From contig NC_090989.1 of NCBI RefSeq assembly GCF_041146395.1, forward strand, positions 44,914,501 through 44,978,500: a stretch of DNA of 64,000 nt. The letters run 5' to 3'. The notes below the pieces were generated by a model. That model had not been told where the DNA came from, did not search any database, and was given only the letters and a program-made list of their open reading frames with translations. Origin of the DNA: Eulemur rufifrons (taxonomy: Eukaryota > Chordata > Mammalia > Primates > Lemuridae). Within the stretch, counting starts at the first letter, position 1; every line of letters begins with the position of its first letter. The translations under genes were made by a program, and so were the position numbers. This document shows positions 1-11,286 of this stretch, piece after piece.

Positions 1-527
1 TTATGCATCATATGGATAGACTTCAAAACCAAAAGTATAGAGTGAAAAACAAATTTCAGAATATTATGTATTTGTTATGTAAATGTTAAATATTATTTAA
101 AACAATATCATATACCACATAATGTTTATGATTGTATGTGTGTATGAATGAAAAGTAGACCGGCTGTCCATCAAATTCATGATACTGGTTGTCCCTGGGA
201 GAAGAGGAATAGGGATAGGAAAGAGATCATAAATCTAGTTAAAAATATCCTTGAGAAGATATGGTTATTTTGGTTAAGGGGCCCATGCACATTTATTATA
301 TTAACATTTGGACTTCTATTAACATTTTTGTAGAAAACAAATTCTGTGTAATATTTTCTAATGAAATAGATTCCAACTAGGAATCATACCTTTATCAAGA
401 TTCTGGGAATGAGACTGAAGCTCTTGTTTAACACATCTAATATTTCACCATGTCTTTCTGTGAAAAATGAAAATTAAGAGGATAAATTTTGACATGGGGA
501 GAGCTCTAAGTTGCCCTTGCTTCTGGG

Positions 528-760
528 AAGCTGTAGTAGCCTAGAGGTTAGGAATGAAGATCCCACAGCAAACTGCCTAAGCCCAAACCAGTCTTGATCC
601 CTTTTATCTTGAGACCTTGGGCAAGTCATTTAACTTCTCCAGACCTCAGTTTCCCTATAGATAGAATGAGAATAATAGTGCCCTGCTTAGTGCTTTTGTG
701 AGGATTAGATGAGTGTGTGCAGTGAAGCCTCGAATGTAGTAGATGAGCTATTATTTTCAT
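528..760 (+). repeat. MIR SINE
   Basis: It contains the MIR core pattern: agaggttaggaat, then ccttgggcaagtcatttaac, then cctcagtttccctatagat and gtgaggattagatgag. Order and spacing fit a nearly complete sense-strand copy. Confidence 0.8.
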
Positions 761-814
761 CACCACCCGTGCTATCTATGGGCAGCCTTAGTTCTTCCAG
801 TAGACCATTTTCAT

Positions 815-1103
815 TCTCCAGAATCTTTGCAAATGCTGCCGTCTCCTCTCCCTGGAATGTTCTTTCATCTGGTTCACTCCTTTTTATCTTTCAGATACTC
901 TTGCTGTCCTTCCCTCCCTGAGTCAGGTCCTAGTCCCCCACAATTGTAATTTGATAATTACTTGTGATCTACTTGCTAATGTCTGCCTCTCTCATTAGGT
1001 TGTAAACTGTTTTTCTTTTTCATTGCTGGATCCCCAGTCCCTAGAACAGTGTCTGGCATAGAGTAGGCATTGGGAAATTCTTTATTGAATAAATCAACGC
1101 TTA
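815..1103 (+). repeat. L2 LINE 3' end
   Basis: It ends in the typical L2 tail: gttgtaaactg, ctggatccccagtcc, agtgtctggcatagagtagg, then ttattgaataaat. The upstream part (gaatgttctttcatctggt and so on) matches the L2 3' body. Confidence 0.75.
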
Positions 1104-1604
1104 CTTGGGGGAGGTGAAAACGTTCAGAGTTAATTTTATCAAGAAATGAATTAGAAACACATTTTGCCTGAAGCGTTAACCTACTGGTTTTAGAAAGTAT
1201 GGATTGTATGATTTCATGAAAATATATATACCATATGTGTTGGTTTATTTGTACTAATAAATTATCAGGTACTCCAAGTTATGATTCACCTCATATTTGT
1301 AATGGGCTTTAGGAGATCGTCTGATGGATAGTGGTACACATATTGTCACATATTTTCATTTGCTGTGGAGAGCAGAATGGTCTCCAACATGAGAATGTTA
1401 AGATTTGATATATGCTCATCTGCTTGTTTACCCTCAAGCTAACCCATTTCTTTCTTTTAAAAATAGCAGAGGAGATAAGGAGAAAAAGTAACAAACAGGA
1501 GATGATACTTCCTAAAGGCCAAAATAATCTGGGTTCATTCAGAATAACTCAGTAAGTAGTTTGCAAAGGAAACTTTTGAAATCGGATGGAATGTTATTGT
1601 TAAC

Positions 1605-1897
1605 TTTTTTTTTTTTTCAGACAGAGTCTCACTCTTTCACCCCAGGCAGAGTGCAGTGGCAGCATCTTAGCTTGTTGCAACCTCAAACTCCTGGGCTTGG
1701 GTGATCCTCCTGCCTCAGCCTCCCTAGTAGCTGGGACTACAGGAATGAGCCACCACGCCTAGCTAATTTTTTTCTATTTTTGGTAGAGAAGGGGTCTCGC
1801 TTTTGCTTATGCTACTCTGGAACTCCTGACCTCAAGTGATCCTCCTGCCTCAGTCTCCCGGAGTGCTAGGATTACAGGTGTGAGTCGTCACCAGGCC
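1605..1897 (-). mobile_element. Alu SINE, old, antisense
   Basis: Starts with a T-run (antisense poly-A), followed by agacagagtctcactcttt, cctcctgcctcagcctcc, gctgggactacag and the second monomer ending near gtgctaggattacaggtgtg. Diverged from consensus. Confidence 0.9.
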
Positions 1898-2696
1898 CCA
1901 CCTATTTGTAACTTAGGAATGAAAATGAGGACTTTCAGAGTCAGAGGAGAGGCAGGAAACTGGTTTCTTGTTAGTTGTAGATTTATTTACTCTGGAAGAG
2001 AAACATAAGAATGTTTTCAAATTTGAGGAAGGGCTTTTTATTCAGATAATCAGCACATTTGTCCAGGAGAGGCATCACATGGAATTTTGTACCATTGAAA
2101 GCCCAAATTTATTAGATAAGCTGAGGAGCACAGAAAAATATGACCAAGATACAGGGGCCTTCCAGGCATTGAAGGAATTCTTGGGGTTCATGTAGGTGGT
2201 AGGGAAGTGGAGGGAACACTACAAACTGTGGCCTTGGGAGACTTTCCCCACCCCCTTTAGAGACACAATTTTGTAAGAGAAATCTCTGGGAAAAATTACT
2301 CAGAGCCAAGTTTTCTCGAATCCTGCATTTCCATTAACTGTAGTATACTGAAATAATCCATTCATTCATTCATCGGAGCACATTTATTTGGTTTCAGTTA
2401 CTTTCCAAGCTCAGAATAAGAGCACCATTTTTTAATATAAGTAAAACATCTCTTCTTTAGAATTGTGAAAATGAATTACTGCTGTGAGCTTAGGGGTTTA
2501 AGATACAATACTTTTTTAGAAATTTGAACGTGTGGAGTCACAGAACTCTGCCAATAGCCACTTACCCTATTTATTAATCATCTGCCCCCAAATCAGGGTT
2601 GGAGAAGACTTTTGAAATCATGTAGTTGGAAGACTCTGTGCAATGACCACAGTTTGGGAAACTGGTTTAAGTAACATTCTAATGCCCCCTTCACCC

Positions 2697-2868
2697 TACA
2701 TCCTTGCCACTGAAAGCACGGGCCACAGACTAGCAGCACTGGTATCACCGGAGAGCTTGCTGGCCGTGCAGATAATCAGGCCCAGCCCCAGACCTGCCAA
2801 ATCAGAATCAGCAGCTGAACAAGATGTTCAGGTGATGCCAATGGATACTAAAGTTTGTTAAGCATTAC
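2697..2868 (+). repeat. MER5-type hAT-derived DNA transposon remnant
   Basis: It shows the MER5-like order: agactagcagcactggtatc, cttgctggccgtgcagat, ccccagacctgccaaatcag, caggtgatgcc and actaaagttt. No target duplication could be read. Confidence 0.6.
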
Positions 2869-4175
2869 CCTGCACGCCCTGCCAAGTGGTCCTTACAAGA
2901 GAATATCTTTAGTAACGAGTGACCCACTACTCAACAATGCAGCCTGTATTATTTTTAGGCATCCTAAATATTAGCATGTTGTTTTTCATACTGAACTCAA
3001 ACCTAGCTCCTTCAATTTTGCATTCACTGGCCTTGGTTTAAATGCCCGGTAGGCAGCCTTCAGAACCAGGCTAATTCCTCTTCTTCATGAAGGCTCTTCA
3101 AACAGGAGACTGGGCTATCTTGTTTCTTCCCTTGATTTATGCTTCTCCAGGTGTAACTAAATCCCCATCCCCCAGCTTTTCCTGGTTTGGCATTACTTGG
3201 GGTTTCTTTGCCAATCTATTCAGGCTAAATTATCTTAAAGGGCCCTTTTAACTTTGAAATTGTGATTGATCGTTTACTCTAGTGAGTAGTAGATAATAGT
3301 GAATAGAAGATGATAGAAACCAAGGAACTGTTCTTTCTGTACATTTCAGGAAAATAATTCTGAGGTACAAATTTACCATAATCCATAATTTCTTTAGGTT
3401 CAAAATTCTGTCTCATAGTGAAGACTTCTCTATTATAAAAAGAACCACTAAATAGCACTACATTACTTATTTTCTAATTTCTAAATTTATCAATCACTTA
3501 GCATTTCAAAGTGAAATGTACATAGAAATATATGAACATAAGCATTTTCTGTTTCTCTGTAAATTTTAAAATGTGTCTGCTTTAAGGAAAAAATGCCCTG
3601 TAATCTACAACTCAGCATGTCAACTGGTTTTGTTTTTCTCTAATGCCTTTCAGTTTTGGGAACTGTGACTTTAAGTGAAATGACATACAGCCATTCCTCA
3701 AATAATGTCATTTTGTTCAATATTTTTTTTATAATGTTGGAAAAAATGGTTTTCTTATATTAATACATTGTTATGCTTAAAATTGCAGTTTCCAAGAATG
3801 ATGGATGATATTAAGTGAGGACTTATTGTCATGTATTACACAAACATACATAAAACACATAGAAATAATCTTAGTGTACTCAACTTTTAAAAATTTTCTT
3901 TATTTGGTAAAATCTGACTTTTTTATTTTACTATATGATTTTCATAATAATCAAATTACTTGCCTGCTGATGGACATTAGAGTTCATATGTGGCTTCTAA
4001 AATACAATATTCACCTTTTTAAAAATATTTGTTTCCCAAGAATTTTTTAAAATAACAAATATTTTCTACTAACACCAGGGAGTACAGAGGCAGGAAAAAA
4101 CTCCACCCCCATCCTCTTATGGTACCAGGGTGGGTCCAAAAATTATATTGACATAAGAGAGATTAACAGGAGAAA

Positions 4176-4492
4176 GGCCAGGTGTGGTGGCTTATGCCTG
4201 TAATCCTAGCACTTGGGGAGGCCAAGGTGGGAGGATTGCTTAAGGCCCAGAGTTTGAGACCAGCCTGAGCAAGAGAAAGACCCTGTCTCTATAAAAAATA
4301 CAAAAATTTGCTGGGCGTGGTGGCACATGCCTATAGTCCCAGCTACTCGGAAGGCTGAGGCAGGAGGATCGCTGAAGCCCAGGAGTTTGAGGTTGCTGTG
4401 AGCTACGCTGCCGCCACTGCACTCTAACCCAGACAAAGAGAGAGACCCTGTCTAAAACAAAACAAAACAAACAAAACAAAAAAACCAAAAAC
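4176..4492 (+). mobile_element. Alu SINE, sense, with target-site duplication
   Basis: A dimeric Alu starting ggccaggtgtggtggcttat with an A-rich tail. The 9 bp sequence caggagaaa occurs immediately before (4167-4175) and after (4493-4501), a clean target-site duplication. The second monomer (gaggttgctgtgagctacgc) is of strepsirrhine type. Confidence 0.93.
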
Positions 4493-5197
4493 CAGGAGAA
4501 AAGCATACAGATTTATTGACAAGTTTTATGTAGCACAGGAGCCCTCACTAAAAGATAAAGACCCGAAGCAGCATTAGAGCCAGTTGCTGGCATACCTCAT
4601 GTTATTGCACTTAGCTTTATGGCACTTCACAGACATTTCGTTTTTTACAAATTGAAGGTTGTGGCAACACTGTGTCTAGCAAGCCCATCAGTGCCATTTT
4701 TCCAACAGCATATGCTCACTTCATGTCTGTATGTAACATTTTGGTAATTCTCACAGAATTTCAGACTTTTTATTATATTGTATCTGTCATGGTGATCTGT
4801 GATCAGTGATCTTTGATGTTGCTATTGTAATGGTTTTGGGGCACCAAAAACCACACCTGTGTACGACAGCAAACCTAATTGATAAATGTGTGAGTTCTGA
4901 CTGCTCCACTGACCAGCCCTTCCCCCATCTGTCTCCCTCTCTTTGGGCCTCCCTATTCCCTGAGACACAACAATATTGAAATTAGGCCAGTTAGTAACCC
5001 TACAATATCCTCTAAGTGTTCAAGTGAAAGGAAGAGTCGTACATCTCTCACTTTAAATCAAAACTAGAAATGATTAAGCTAGTGAGAAAGCCATGTCAGA
5101 AAGCTGAGAATAGGACAAAAACTAGGCCTCTTGCACCAAACATTTAGCCAAGTTGTGAATGCAAAGGAAATTTTCTTTTTTGTAGGTCACTTTAAAA

Positions 5198-5672
5198 AAA
5201 ATTTTTTTTTATTTCAGCATATTACAGGGGTACAAATGTTTAGGTTACATATATTGCCTTTGCCCCACCCAAGTCAGAGCTTCAAGCATGTCCATTCCCC
5301 AGGTGGTGTGCACCGCACCCATTGGGTGTGACTATACCCATCTCCTCCTCCCCCCTCCCATCTGCCTGACACCCCATGAATGTTAGTACTATGTGCACTT
5401 AAGTGTTGATCAGTTAATACCAATTTGATGGTGAGTACATGTGGTGCTTGTTTTTCCATTCTTGTGATACTTCACTTAGTAGAATGAGTTCCAGCTCTAT
5501 CAAGGATAATATAAGAGGTGCTAGACCACCGTTGTTTATTGTGGCTGAGTAGAACTCCATGGTATATATGTACCACATTTTATTAATCCACTCATGTATT
5601 GATGGGCACTTGGGTTGTTTCCACATCTTTGCAATTGTGAATTGTGCTGCTATAAACATTCTAGTGCAGATG
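5198..5672 (-). mobile_element. L1 LINE 3' end, antisense, inserted in Tigger1
   Basis: It begins with the antisense tail (T-run, atttcagcatattacagggg, tacaaatgtttaggttacat), runs through a C-rich 3' UTR (cccatctcctcctcccccct) into the 3' end of ORF2 (agtagaactccatggtatat, ttgcaattgtgaattgtgct). It is 5'-truncated, as most L1s are. The 3' UTR type is what I associate with strepsirrhine L1s. Confidence 0.88.
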
Positions 5673-5819
5673 TCTTTTTTAAACTGCTATACACAAATGA
5701 TAAAAAAGTAATACGGCACTTATTGCTGACATGGAGAAAATTTTAGTGGTCTGGATAGAAGATCAAACCAGGCACAATATTCTCTTCAACCAAAGCCTGA
5801 TCCAGAGCAAGGCCTGAAC

Positions 5820-8167
5820 CAGGGGTGGGGAACCTGCTGCCTTTGGGCCACATGTGGCCTTCTAGATTTAAGGGTGGCCTTTTGACTGAGTCCAGATTTT
5901 ACAATGAAATCTTTTTATTTTTATTAATACACTTTTGTTCTTCTTTTATGTTTTTATTTTATTTTTAAAATGAATGTATTTAAAATACCAAAGAACAAAA
6001 TAAGTTTCAGTGAAATAGTCTCTCAGATTGACTGGCACAATTAGAACATTAGTAAGCCATAAGGGATAAATTGACGGCTGCTACACTCATGATTTAGTTC
6101 TAACTTCCCCTGCCTGACTGGCACCACTACCACATGAGGCTGGTTGGCAAGAGTTTAGGGGGTCGAGTATGCCAGTCTGTTATCAGCTTTTCACAGTATG
6201 TGCTGTGTTTCTGTTTGAAGTGGAGTTTTTGAATAGTTGCACAGCTCGACAGTATTTTTAAATTCCGTCTGCTTAACAGCCCATCATGTCAGAGAAGACC
6301 AACAGAACACTGAAGGAAGAAAATAGATTTTTTAATGAGGATTGGGAATTGCAATATAATCTTATTTTTGCTAAAGATAAGATGATTTGCTTGCTTTGTG
6401 ATACAGCAATATCAACAGTAAGGAAATTCATTGTTCATCAGTATTACGACACTCATAAGACCACAAATATTTTAAATTAGCGGAAGAGACAGGAAAGGTT
6501 GTATTGCAGAAATGAAAAGATAGCAAGCAAAAGCAGGGACAATTCTTTCAGGCAGCAATAAGACCTGGAAATAATGCCACTGAAGCAACTTATAAAGTAG
6601 CTTATATATTCGGGAAAAAAGGGAAGCCATTCAGTGATGTAGAAATTGTGAAAGAATGCATTGTCAAAGTTGTAGGATGCTTAGACCCTGATAACATTTC
6701 AAAGTACAAACAACTGCCTCTTTTCAGGCAGCCATAAATGATCAGCAGCATGAATTAGCCTTCAACTTAAGAGAACTTCATGCAATACTTCAAAAGGAAA
6801 ATGTATATCATTCAATTGCTTTGGATGAATCAACTAATACTGACTCAGCACAGGTTTTATACTTCATTTGGATCATAACAGAAAATTTTCTTTGCTATGA
6901 AGAGTTACTTTGGACACTCTTGTGAACTGAACATGGGGAATAGATATCTTCAACAACTTGCAAGATAAATTCATGAAGTTGGACTAAATTTGGTAAATCG
7001 AGTGAGTATATATACATACCGTGCACCTTCCATGACAGGAAAACATGAAGGGTTTATTGCACAGATAAAAAAAGTATTACAGATCTAGATGCTGTCATTT
7101 CTTTTCATTGTATCTTGCATCAGCAAAACCTCTGTGCTAAAGTTACTATTAATATTTTAAGTGACACTTTGCAACAAGTTGTAAGTATTGTTAACTATAT
7201 TTGTGCAAATGCAACAGGGCATCGTCAGTTTTGTAACATGTTAAAGTTGAATGATGGGGTATTCCGTGTGGATTTGCTATATCGTTCTAAAGTTCTTTGG
7301 CTATCTCAGGGACAGGTGTTAGCCAAAATTTTATCTCTGCCAGAACAGATAGTTAAATTTTATGAAGAACAGAATCAGCAATGTGAATTATTGAAAGAAT
7401 ATTTCTGTAGGAATGCAACATTTCTGTGTGATATCATGTCAAATCAAAACTACTTGAATATTTCTTTGCAAGGTAAAACTAAGTCTATATATGATATGTG
7501 GCAAAAAAAATCCAAGCATTTTGAAAAAAGGTATCTTTTCTCAAAACACTTCTTCAAAAGGAAATTTTAGATGTCTTTTCCCCAGTTAACAAAGGTCATT
7601 GATGAGCAGGATGATATACTCGAATCATTTGAAGAATATGAATATGCAGCTATTATAGACCTATTAATTGGAGAATGCAAAGAAATGTTCACTGACTTTG
7701 AAAATCATGACATCACTCTCAAATTAGCATTTCAGCCTCACCTATTTGATATCACCAAGGCACTTAAAGAACGGCGAATGGAATTGACTGAGCTCTCAGT
7801 AGATGACATTTTAAAGTCATTTGATGCTAAGAAAAATCCAATTGAAATATGGAAAAATACAGTAGAATACCCACATCTTTGGCAACGTGCCTGAAAAATG
7901 CTTTCTTGCTTTTCAACCACTTATTGCTGTGAATCTACATTCTCCTACCTGGCCCAAATCAAGAAGCCCTTAAGTTCACAAATGACTGATACCCATCTAG
8001 AGGATCAACTGAAACTGTGGACCTCCATTATTAAGTACATAGTAGTTAGATTTTACAAAATAATGTACATTTTTAAGCATATCTAATTGAAGTTTCTTGA
8101 ATGGTGCCTTATTTGATTATAGCTAAATTAATGTGGCCTTCCAACATGAAAAAATTCTCCATCTCTG
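5820..8167 (+). mobile_element. hAT-superfamily DNA transposon, 2.35 kb, with 8 bp target-site duplication, inserted in Tigger1
   Basis: The left terminus is caggggtggggaacctgctg. The right end near 8150-8167 (gaaaaaattctccatctctg) is a diverged inverted counterpart. The flanking octamers gcctgaac (5812-5819) and gcctggac (8168-8175) differ at one base, an 8 bp duplication as hAT elements make, and the Tigger1 sequence resumes exactly after it. The interior carries a decayed transposase gene (next entry). A non-autonomous relative sharing about 100 bp of the left end lies at 29148-29263. I cannot name the family with certainty. Confidence 0.85.
6286..8086 (+). pseudogene. Decayed hAT transposase gene (Charlie/GTF2IRD2-like type)
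   Basis: Translation starts MSEKTNRTLKEE with a CxxC zinc-finger-like beginning (MICLLCDT, then H and H), as in BED-type fingers at the front of hAT transposases. Further on are LDESTNTDSAQ (the region of the first catalytic aspartate), HQQNLCAK, a VLWLSQGQVL block corresponding to the family VRWLSRG motif, LQGKTKSIYDMW, and a C-terminal dimerisation region (YCCESTFSYLAQIKKP). The N-terminal half is broken by stops and frame changes. From 7115 to 8086 one frame is interrupted only by the stops at 7568-7570 and 7892-7894. It is not functional as it stands. Family assignment is by motif order; no search was run. Confidence 0.8.
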
Positions 8168-9048
8168 GCCTGGACTCTGTTCAATTCTATGAAAGCTGCG
8201 AGAAGCTGCAGAATAAAGGTTGGAAGCTAGCAGAGGTTGGTTCCTGGGGTTTGAGGAAAGAAGGAGTCTCTATAACAAAGTGGAAAGTGAAACAGCAGCA
8301 AGTTACCCAGAAGATGTAGCTAAGATAGTTGATGAAGGGGGCTACATTAAACAATAGATTTTCAGTGTGGACAAAACAGCCTTCTATTGGAAGACTATCC
8401 CATCTAGGACTTTCATAGCTAGAGAGGAGAATTTTAATGCTTGGCTTCAAAGCATTAAAGGACAAGCTAACTCTCTTGTGAGGAGTTAAGGGCCTTGTTG
8501 ACTTTAAGTTAAAGCCAATGCTCATTTATCATTCCAAAACTCTTAGGGGCCCTTAAGAATTGTGCTAAATTTACTCTGCCTGTGCTCTATAAATAGAACA
8601 ACACAGCCTGGATGATGGCACATATGTTTATAGCATGGTTTACTGAATATTTTATGCCTACCATTGAGACATACTTTTTAGAAAAATAAAGATTTCTTTC
8701 AAAACAGTGCTGCTCATTGACAAGGCACTTCGTCACTCATAAGCTGCTATGATGATGTAGAAGGATATTAATATTTTCATGCCCGCTAATACATCATTCA
8801 TTCTGCATCCCATGGATCAAAGACTAATTTCAATTTTCAACTCTTATCATTTAAGAAATATATTTCATAAGGTTGTAGCTGCCATAGCTAATGATTCCTC
8901 TGATTGACCTGGGCAGAGTAAACTGAAAACTTGCAAAGAATTCACCATTCTAGATGCCATTAAGAACATTTGTGATTCATGAGAGGAGGCAAAATATCCA
9001 CATTAACAGGAGTTTGGAAGAAGTGGATTCCAAACTTCATGGATGATG

Positions 9049-9399
9049 GTTTTTTTTTTTTTTTTTTTTTTTTATGAGACAGAGTCTTGTTCTGTTGCCC
9101 GGGCTAGAGTGCCATGGCGTTAGCCTAGCTCACAGCAACCTCAAACTCCTGGGCTCAAGCAATCCTCCTGTCTCAGCCTCCCGAGTAGCTGGGACTACAG
9201 GCATGCATCACCATGCCCAGCTAATTTTTTTTTTCTGTATATATTTTTAGCTGTCCAGATCATTTCTTTCAATTTTTTAGTAGAGACGGGGGTCTCTCTC
9301 TTGCTCAGGCTGGTCTCGAACTCCTGACCTCAAGTGATCCTCCCGCCTCGGCCTTCCAGTGTGCTAGGATTACAGGCATGAGCCCCTGCACCAGGCCAA
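9049..9399 (-). mobile_element. Lemur-type Alu SINE, antisense, inserted in Tigger1, with target-site duplication
   Basis: The T-run is followed by gagacagagtcttgttctgt, cctagctcacagcaacctc and a long central linker containing gctgtccagatcatttct, then the second monomer. ggatgatg flanks it on both sides (9041-9048 and 9400-9407), a clear target-site duplication. Confidence 0.93.
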
Positions 9400-10446
9400 G
9401 GATGATGTTGAAGTGTTCAAGACTTCAGTGGAGGAAGTACCTGCAGATGTGGTAGAATAGCAAGAGAACTAGAATTAGAAATGGAGCCTGAAGATGGGAC
9501 GGAATTGCTGCAATCTCATGGTAAAACTTTAATGAATGAGGATTTGCTTTTTGTGGATGAGCAAAGAAGGTGGTGTCTTGGGATGGAATCTAGTCCTGGT
9601 GAAGATGCTGTGAATACTGTTGAAATAACAACAAAGGACTAGGAATATTCCATAAACATAGTTGATAAAACAGTAGCAGGGTTTCAGAGGATTGACCCTA
9701 ATTTTGAAAGAAGTTCTGTGGGTAAAATGCTATCAAACAGCATCACATGCTACAGAGAAATCTTTCCTGAAAGGAAGAGTCAATTGATGTGGCAAACTTC
9801 ATAATTGTCTTTTATTGTAAGAAATTGCCACAGCCACTGCAACCTTCAGGGACCACCACTCTGATGAGTTAGCAGCCATCATCATTGAGGCAAAAAGATT
9901 ACAACTTGCTGAAGATTCAGATGATTGTTAGCATTTTTTAGCAACAAAGTATCTTTAAATTAAGGTATGTACTTTGTTTTTTAGACATAATGCTATTGTA
10001 CACTTAATAGACTATAGTATAGTGTAAACATAACTTTTATTTACATTGGGAAACTAAGAAATTGGTGTCACTTGCTTTATTATGATATTTGGTTTATTAC
10101 GGTGGTCTGGAACTGAACCCACGATATCTTAGTTTGCCTGTACGTATATATTGGATTGAACAAAGAATAGTAAACTGTGATAATATGATTAAATTATGTG
10201 GGGAGCCTTAAAAGATAAGAGTTACCCAATAAGGTCTGTCTCAATTGCTTGTCCTTGAAGATAAGGACGTCGCCTTTTTTTTTCTAGTATAAGGAAAGTA
10301 TCTTTCATATGGAAATTTTATCTGCTTTTAACAAACAGCACAACAGTCAAAATGATCTTCTTGCACCTGCTGTTTTTCAAGTGCCTTCAATTTAAATACT
10401 CAAAAATACCAGAATACCATATTTTAGCCCCTTTAAGTGCATGCAG

Positions 10447-10447
<1 letters not shown>

Positions 10448-10482
<35 letters not shown>
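10448..10482. repeat. (TG)n dinucleotide microsatellite
   Basis: About 17 uninterrupted TG units; likely polymorphic. Confidence 0.95.
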
Positions 10483-10483
<1 letters not shown>

Positions 10484-11120
10484 AGGGTTAGTCTTGTGTA
10501 AGAAAAGCTGTAGCAGGAGCAGTTTGAGATTTTTTTCATTTTTTTTTTTTTTTTGAGTAAGCCCACAGCACATTCTTAAATTAGTTGCTCTTCTCAATAA
10601 TTCACCCACACTTCCTTTTTCCTCACTGTCTTCTAGATATTTTTATTCTTCTCAACCTCCTCATTCTCCCTTCTCCCTCTGTTCCCTTCTTCTTTTGATG
10701 GTTTTCAGAGCAATAGCTCCTTCTCTCCCTCTGTATATAACAATAAAGCTGTGTGTATGTGTGGAGAGAAGCTGAAAAATAAGACAGATGGTTCTCTTTT
10801 ACCAGGTTGCTTTGGATTAATTGAGCTGAATATGTTATTATTTTCAAGGAGACTGAGTGGGATTCTTTGGAAAACCAGTCATGAACAACTGTAATGTAAT
10901 ATGTGCTACTGGTTTTGCTGTTGGATTTTTTGCTTTGTGCTTGGTAATTTTATCATCCAGTAGAACATTTTTTTAGGAAGTTAGAAGTGAGTTTTTAGGA
11001 GATCACAATACTAAAATAGTGTTTTCATTAAATACTGGGGTTTTCTTTTAAATGGCCTTAAATTTTTCTTAGGTAGCTGAGCCATTCTTACACGTATGCT
11101 ATCTTTGTATTTTATTTCAG

Positions 11121-11286
11121 TACTTGCTAGTGAAGAAGCTGCACAACCCTTCGGTCTTGGATAACTTCCGGTAGAGAAGCCCCCCAAATTTAGCAGACAG
11201 CCTCCTTTGGCATCCTGGTCCCTGCTCACCACGTTCTTCACCTGCTGGAACAGAGGGCCTTTGGGAAACAGATTCTAAAAGGGCAG
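11121..11286 (+). other. ST3GAL6: Probable non-coding 5' UTR exon of ST3GAL6
   Basis: A 166 bp block is bounded by a strong acceptor (pyrimidine-rich tract ending tttatttcag) and a strong donor (gggcag|gtaagc). It contains no ATG, so splicing to the acceptor at 22345/22346 would leave the coding ATG at 22357 as the first start codon. It is richer in GC than its surroundings and free of recognisable repeats. Its place about 11 kb upstream of the first coding exon fits the untranslated 5' exons known for this gene. Assignment is inferred from splice signals and position only. Confidence 0.6.

Larger units (their letters stand above)
4587..10140 (+). mobile_element. Tigger1-type pogo-family DNA transposon, essentially full length, interrupted by three insertions
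   Basis: The left end, ctggcatacctcatgttatt, and the right end, ending tatcttagtttgcctg, are inverted counterparts. Internal landmarks match Tigger1 from memory: gatctgtgatcagtgatctt, gacacaacaatattgaaatt, the transposase stretch around aaagccaatgctcatttatc, and ggttgtagctgccatagc. Its own sequence is in four pieces, about 4587-5197, 5673-5819, 8168-9048 and 9400-10140, totalling close to the 2.4 kb of an intact element. The transposase frame is broken. The right flank begins with TA, the expected target dinucleotide. Confidence 0.9.
1..11120. other. Upstream region of ST3GAL6 (intergenic or early intron), repeat-dominated
   Basis: No coding exon was recognised. The stretch holds MIR, L2, Alu and MER5-like copies up to 4492, then the Tigger1 nest at 4587-10140, then a (GT)n tract. 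1104-1604, 1900-2690 and 2870-4170 show no gene and no repeat I can name. It contains no CpG island, so neither gene's main CpG-type promoter is here. Confidence 0.6.

Noticed and set aside
7115..8086. Possible domesticated host gene from the hAT transposase
   Set aside because: The N-terminal half is broken, two stops interrupt the rest, and there is no sign of splicing or a promoter; treated as a fossil.
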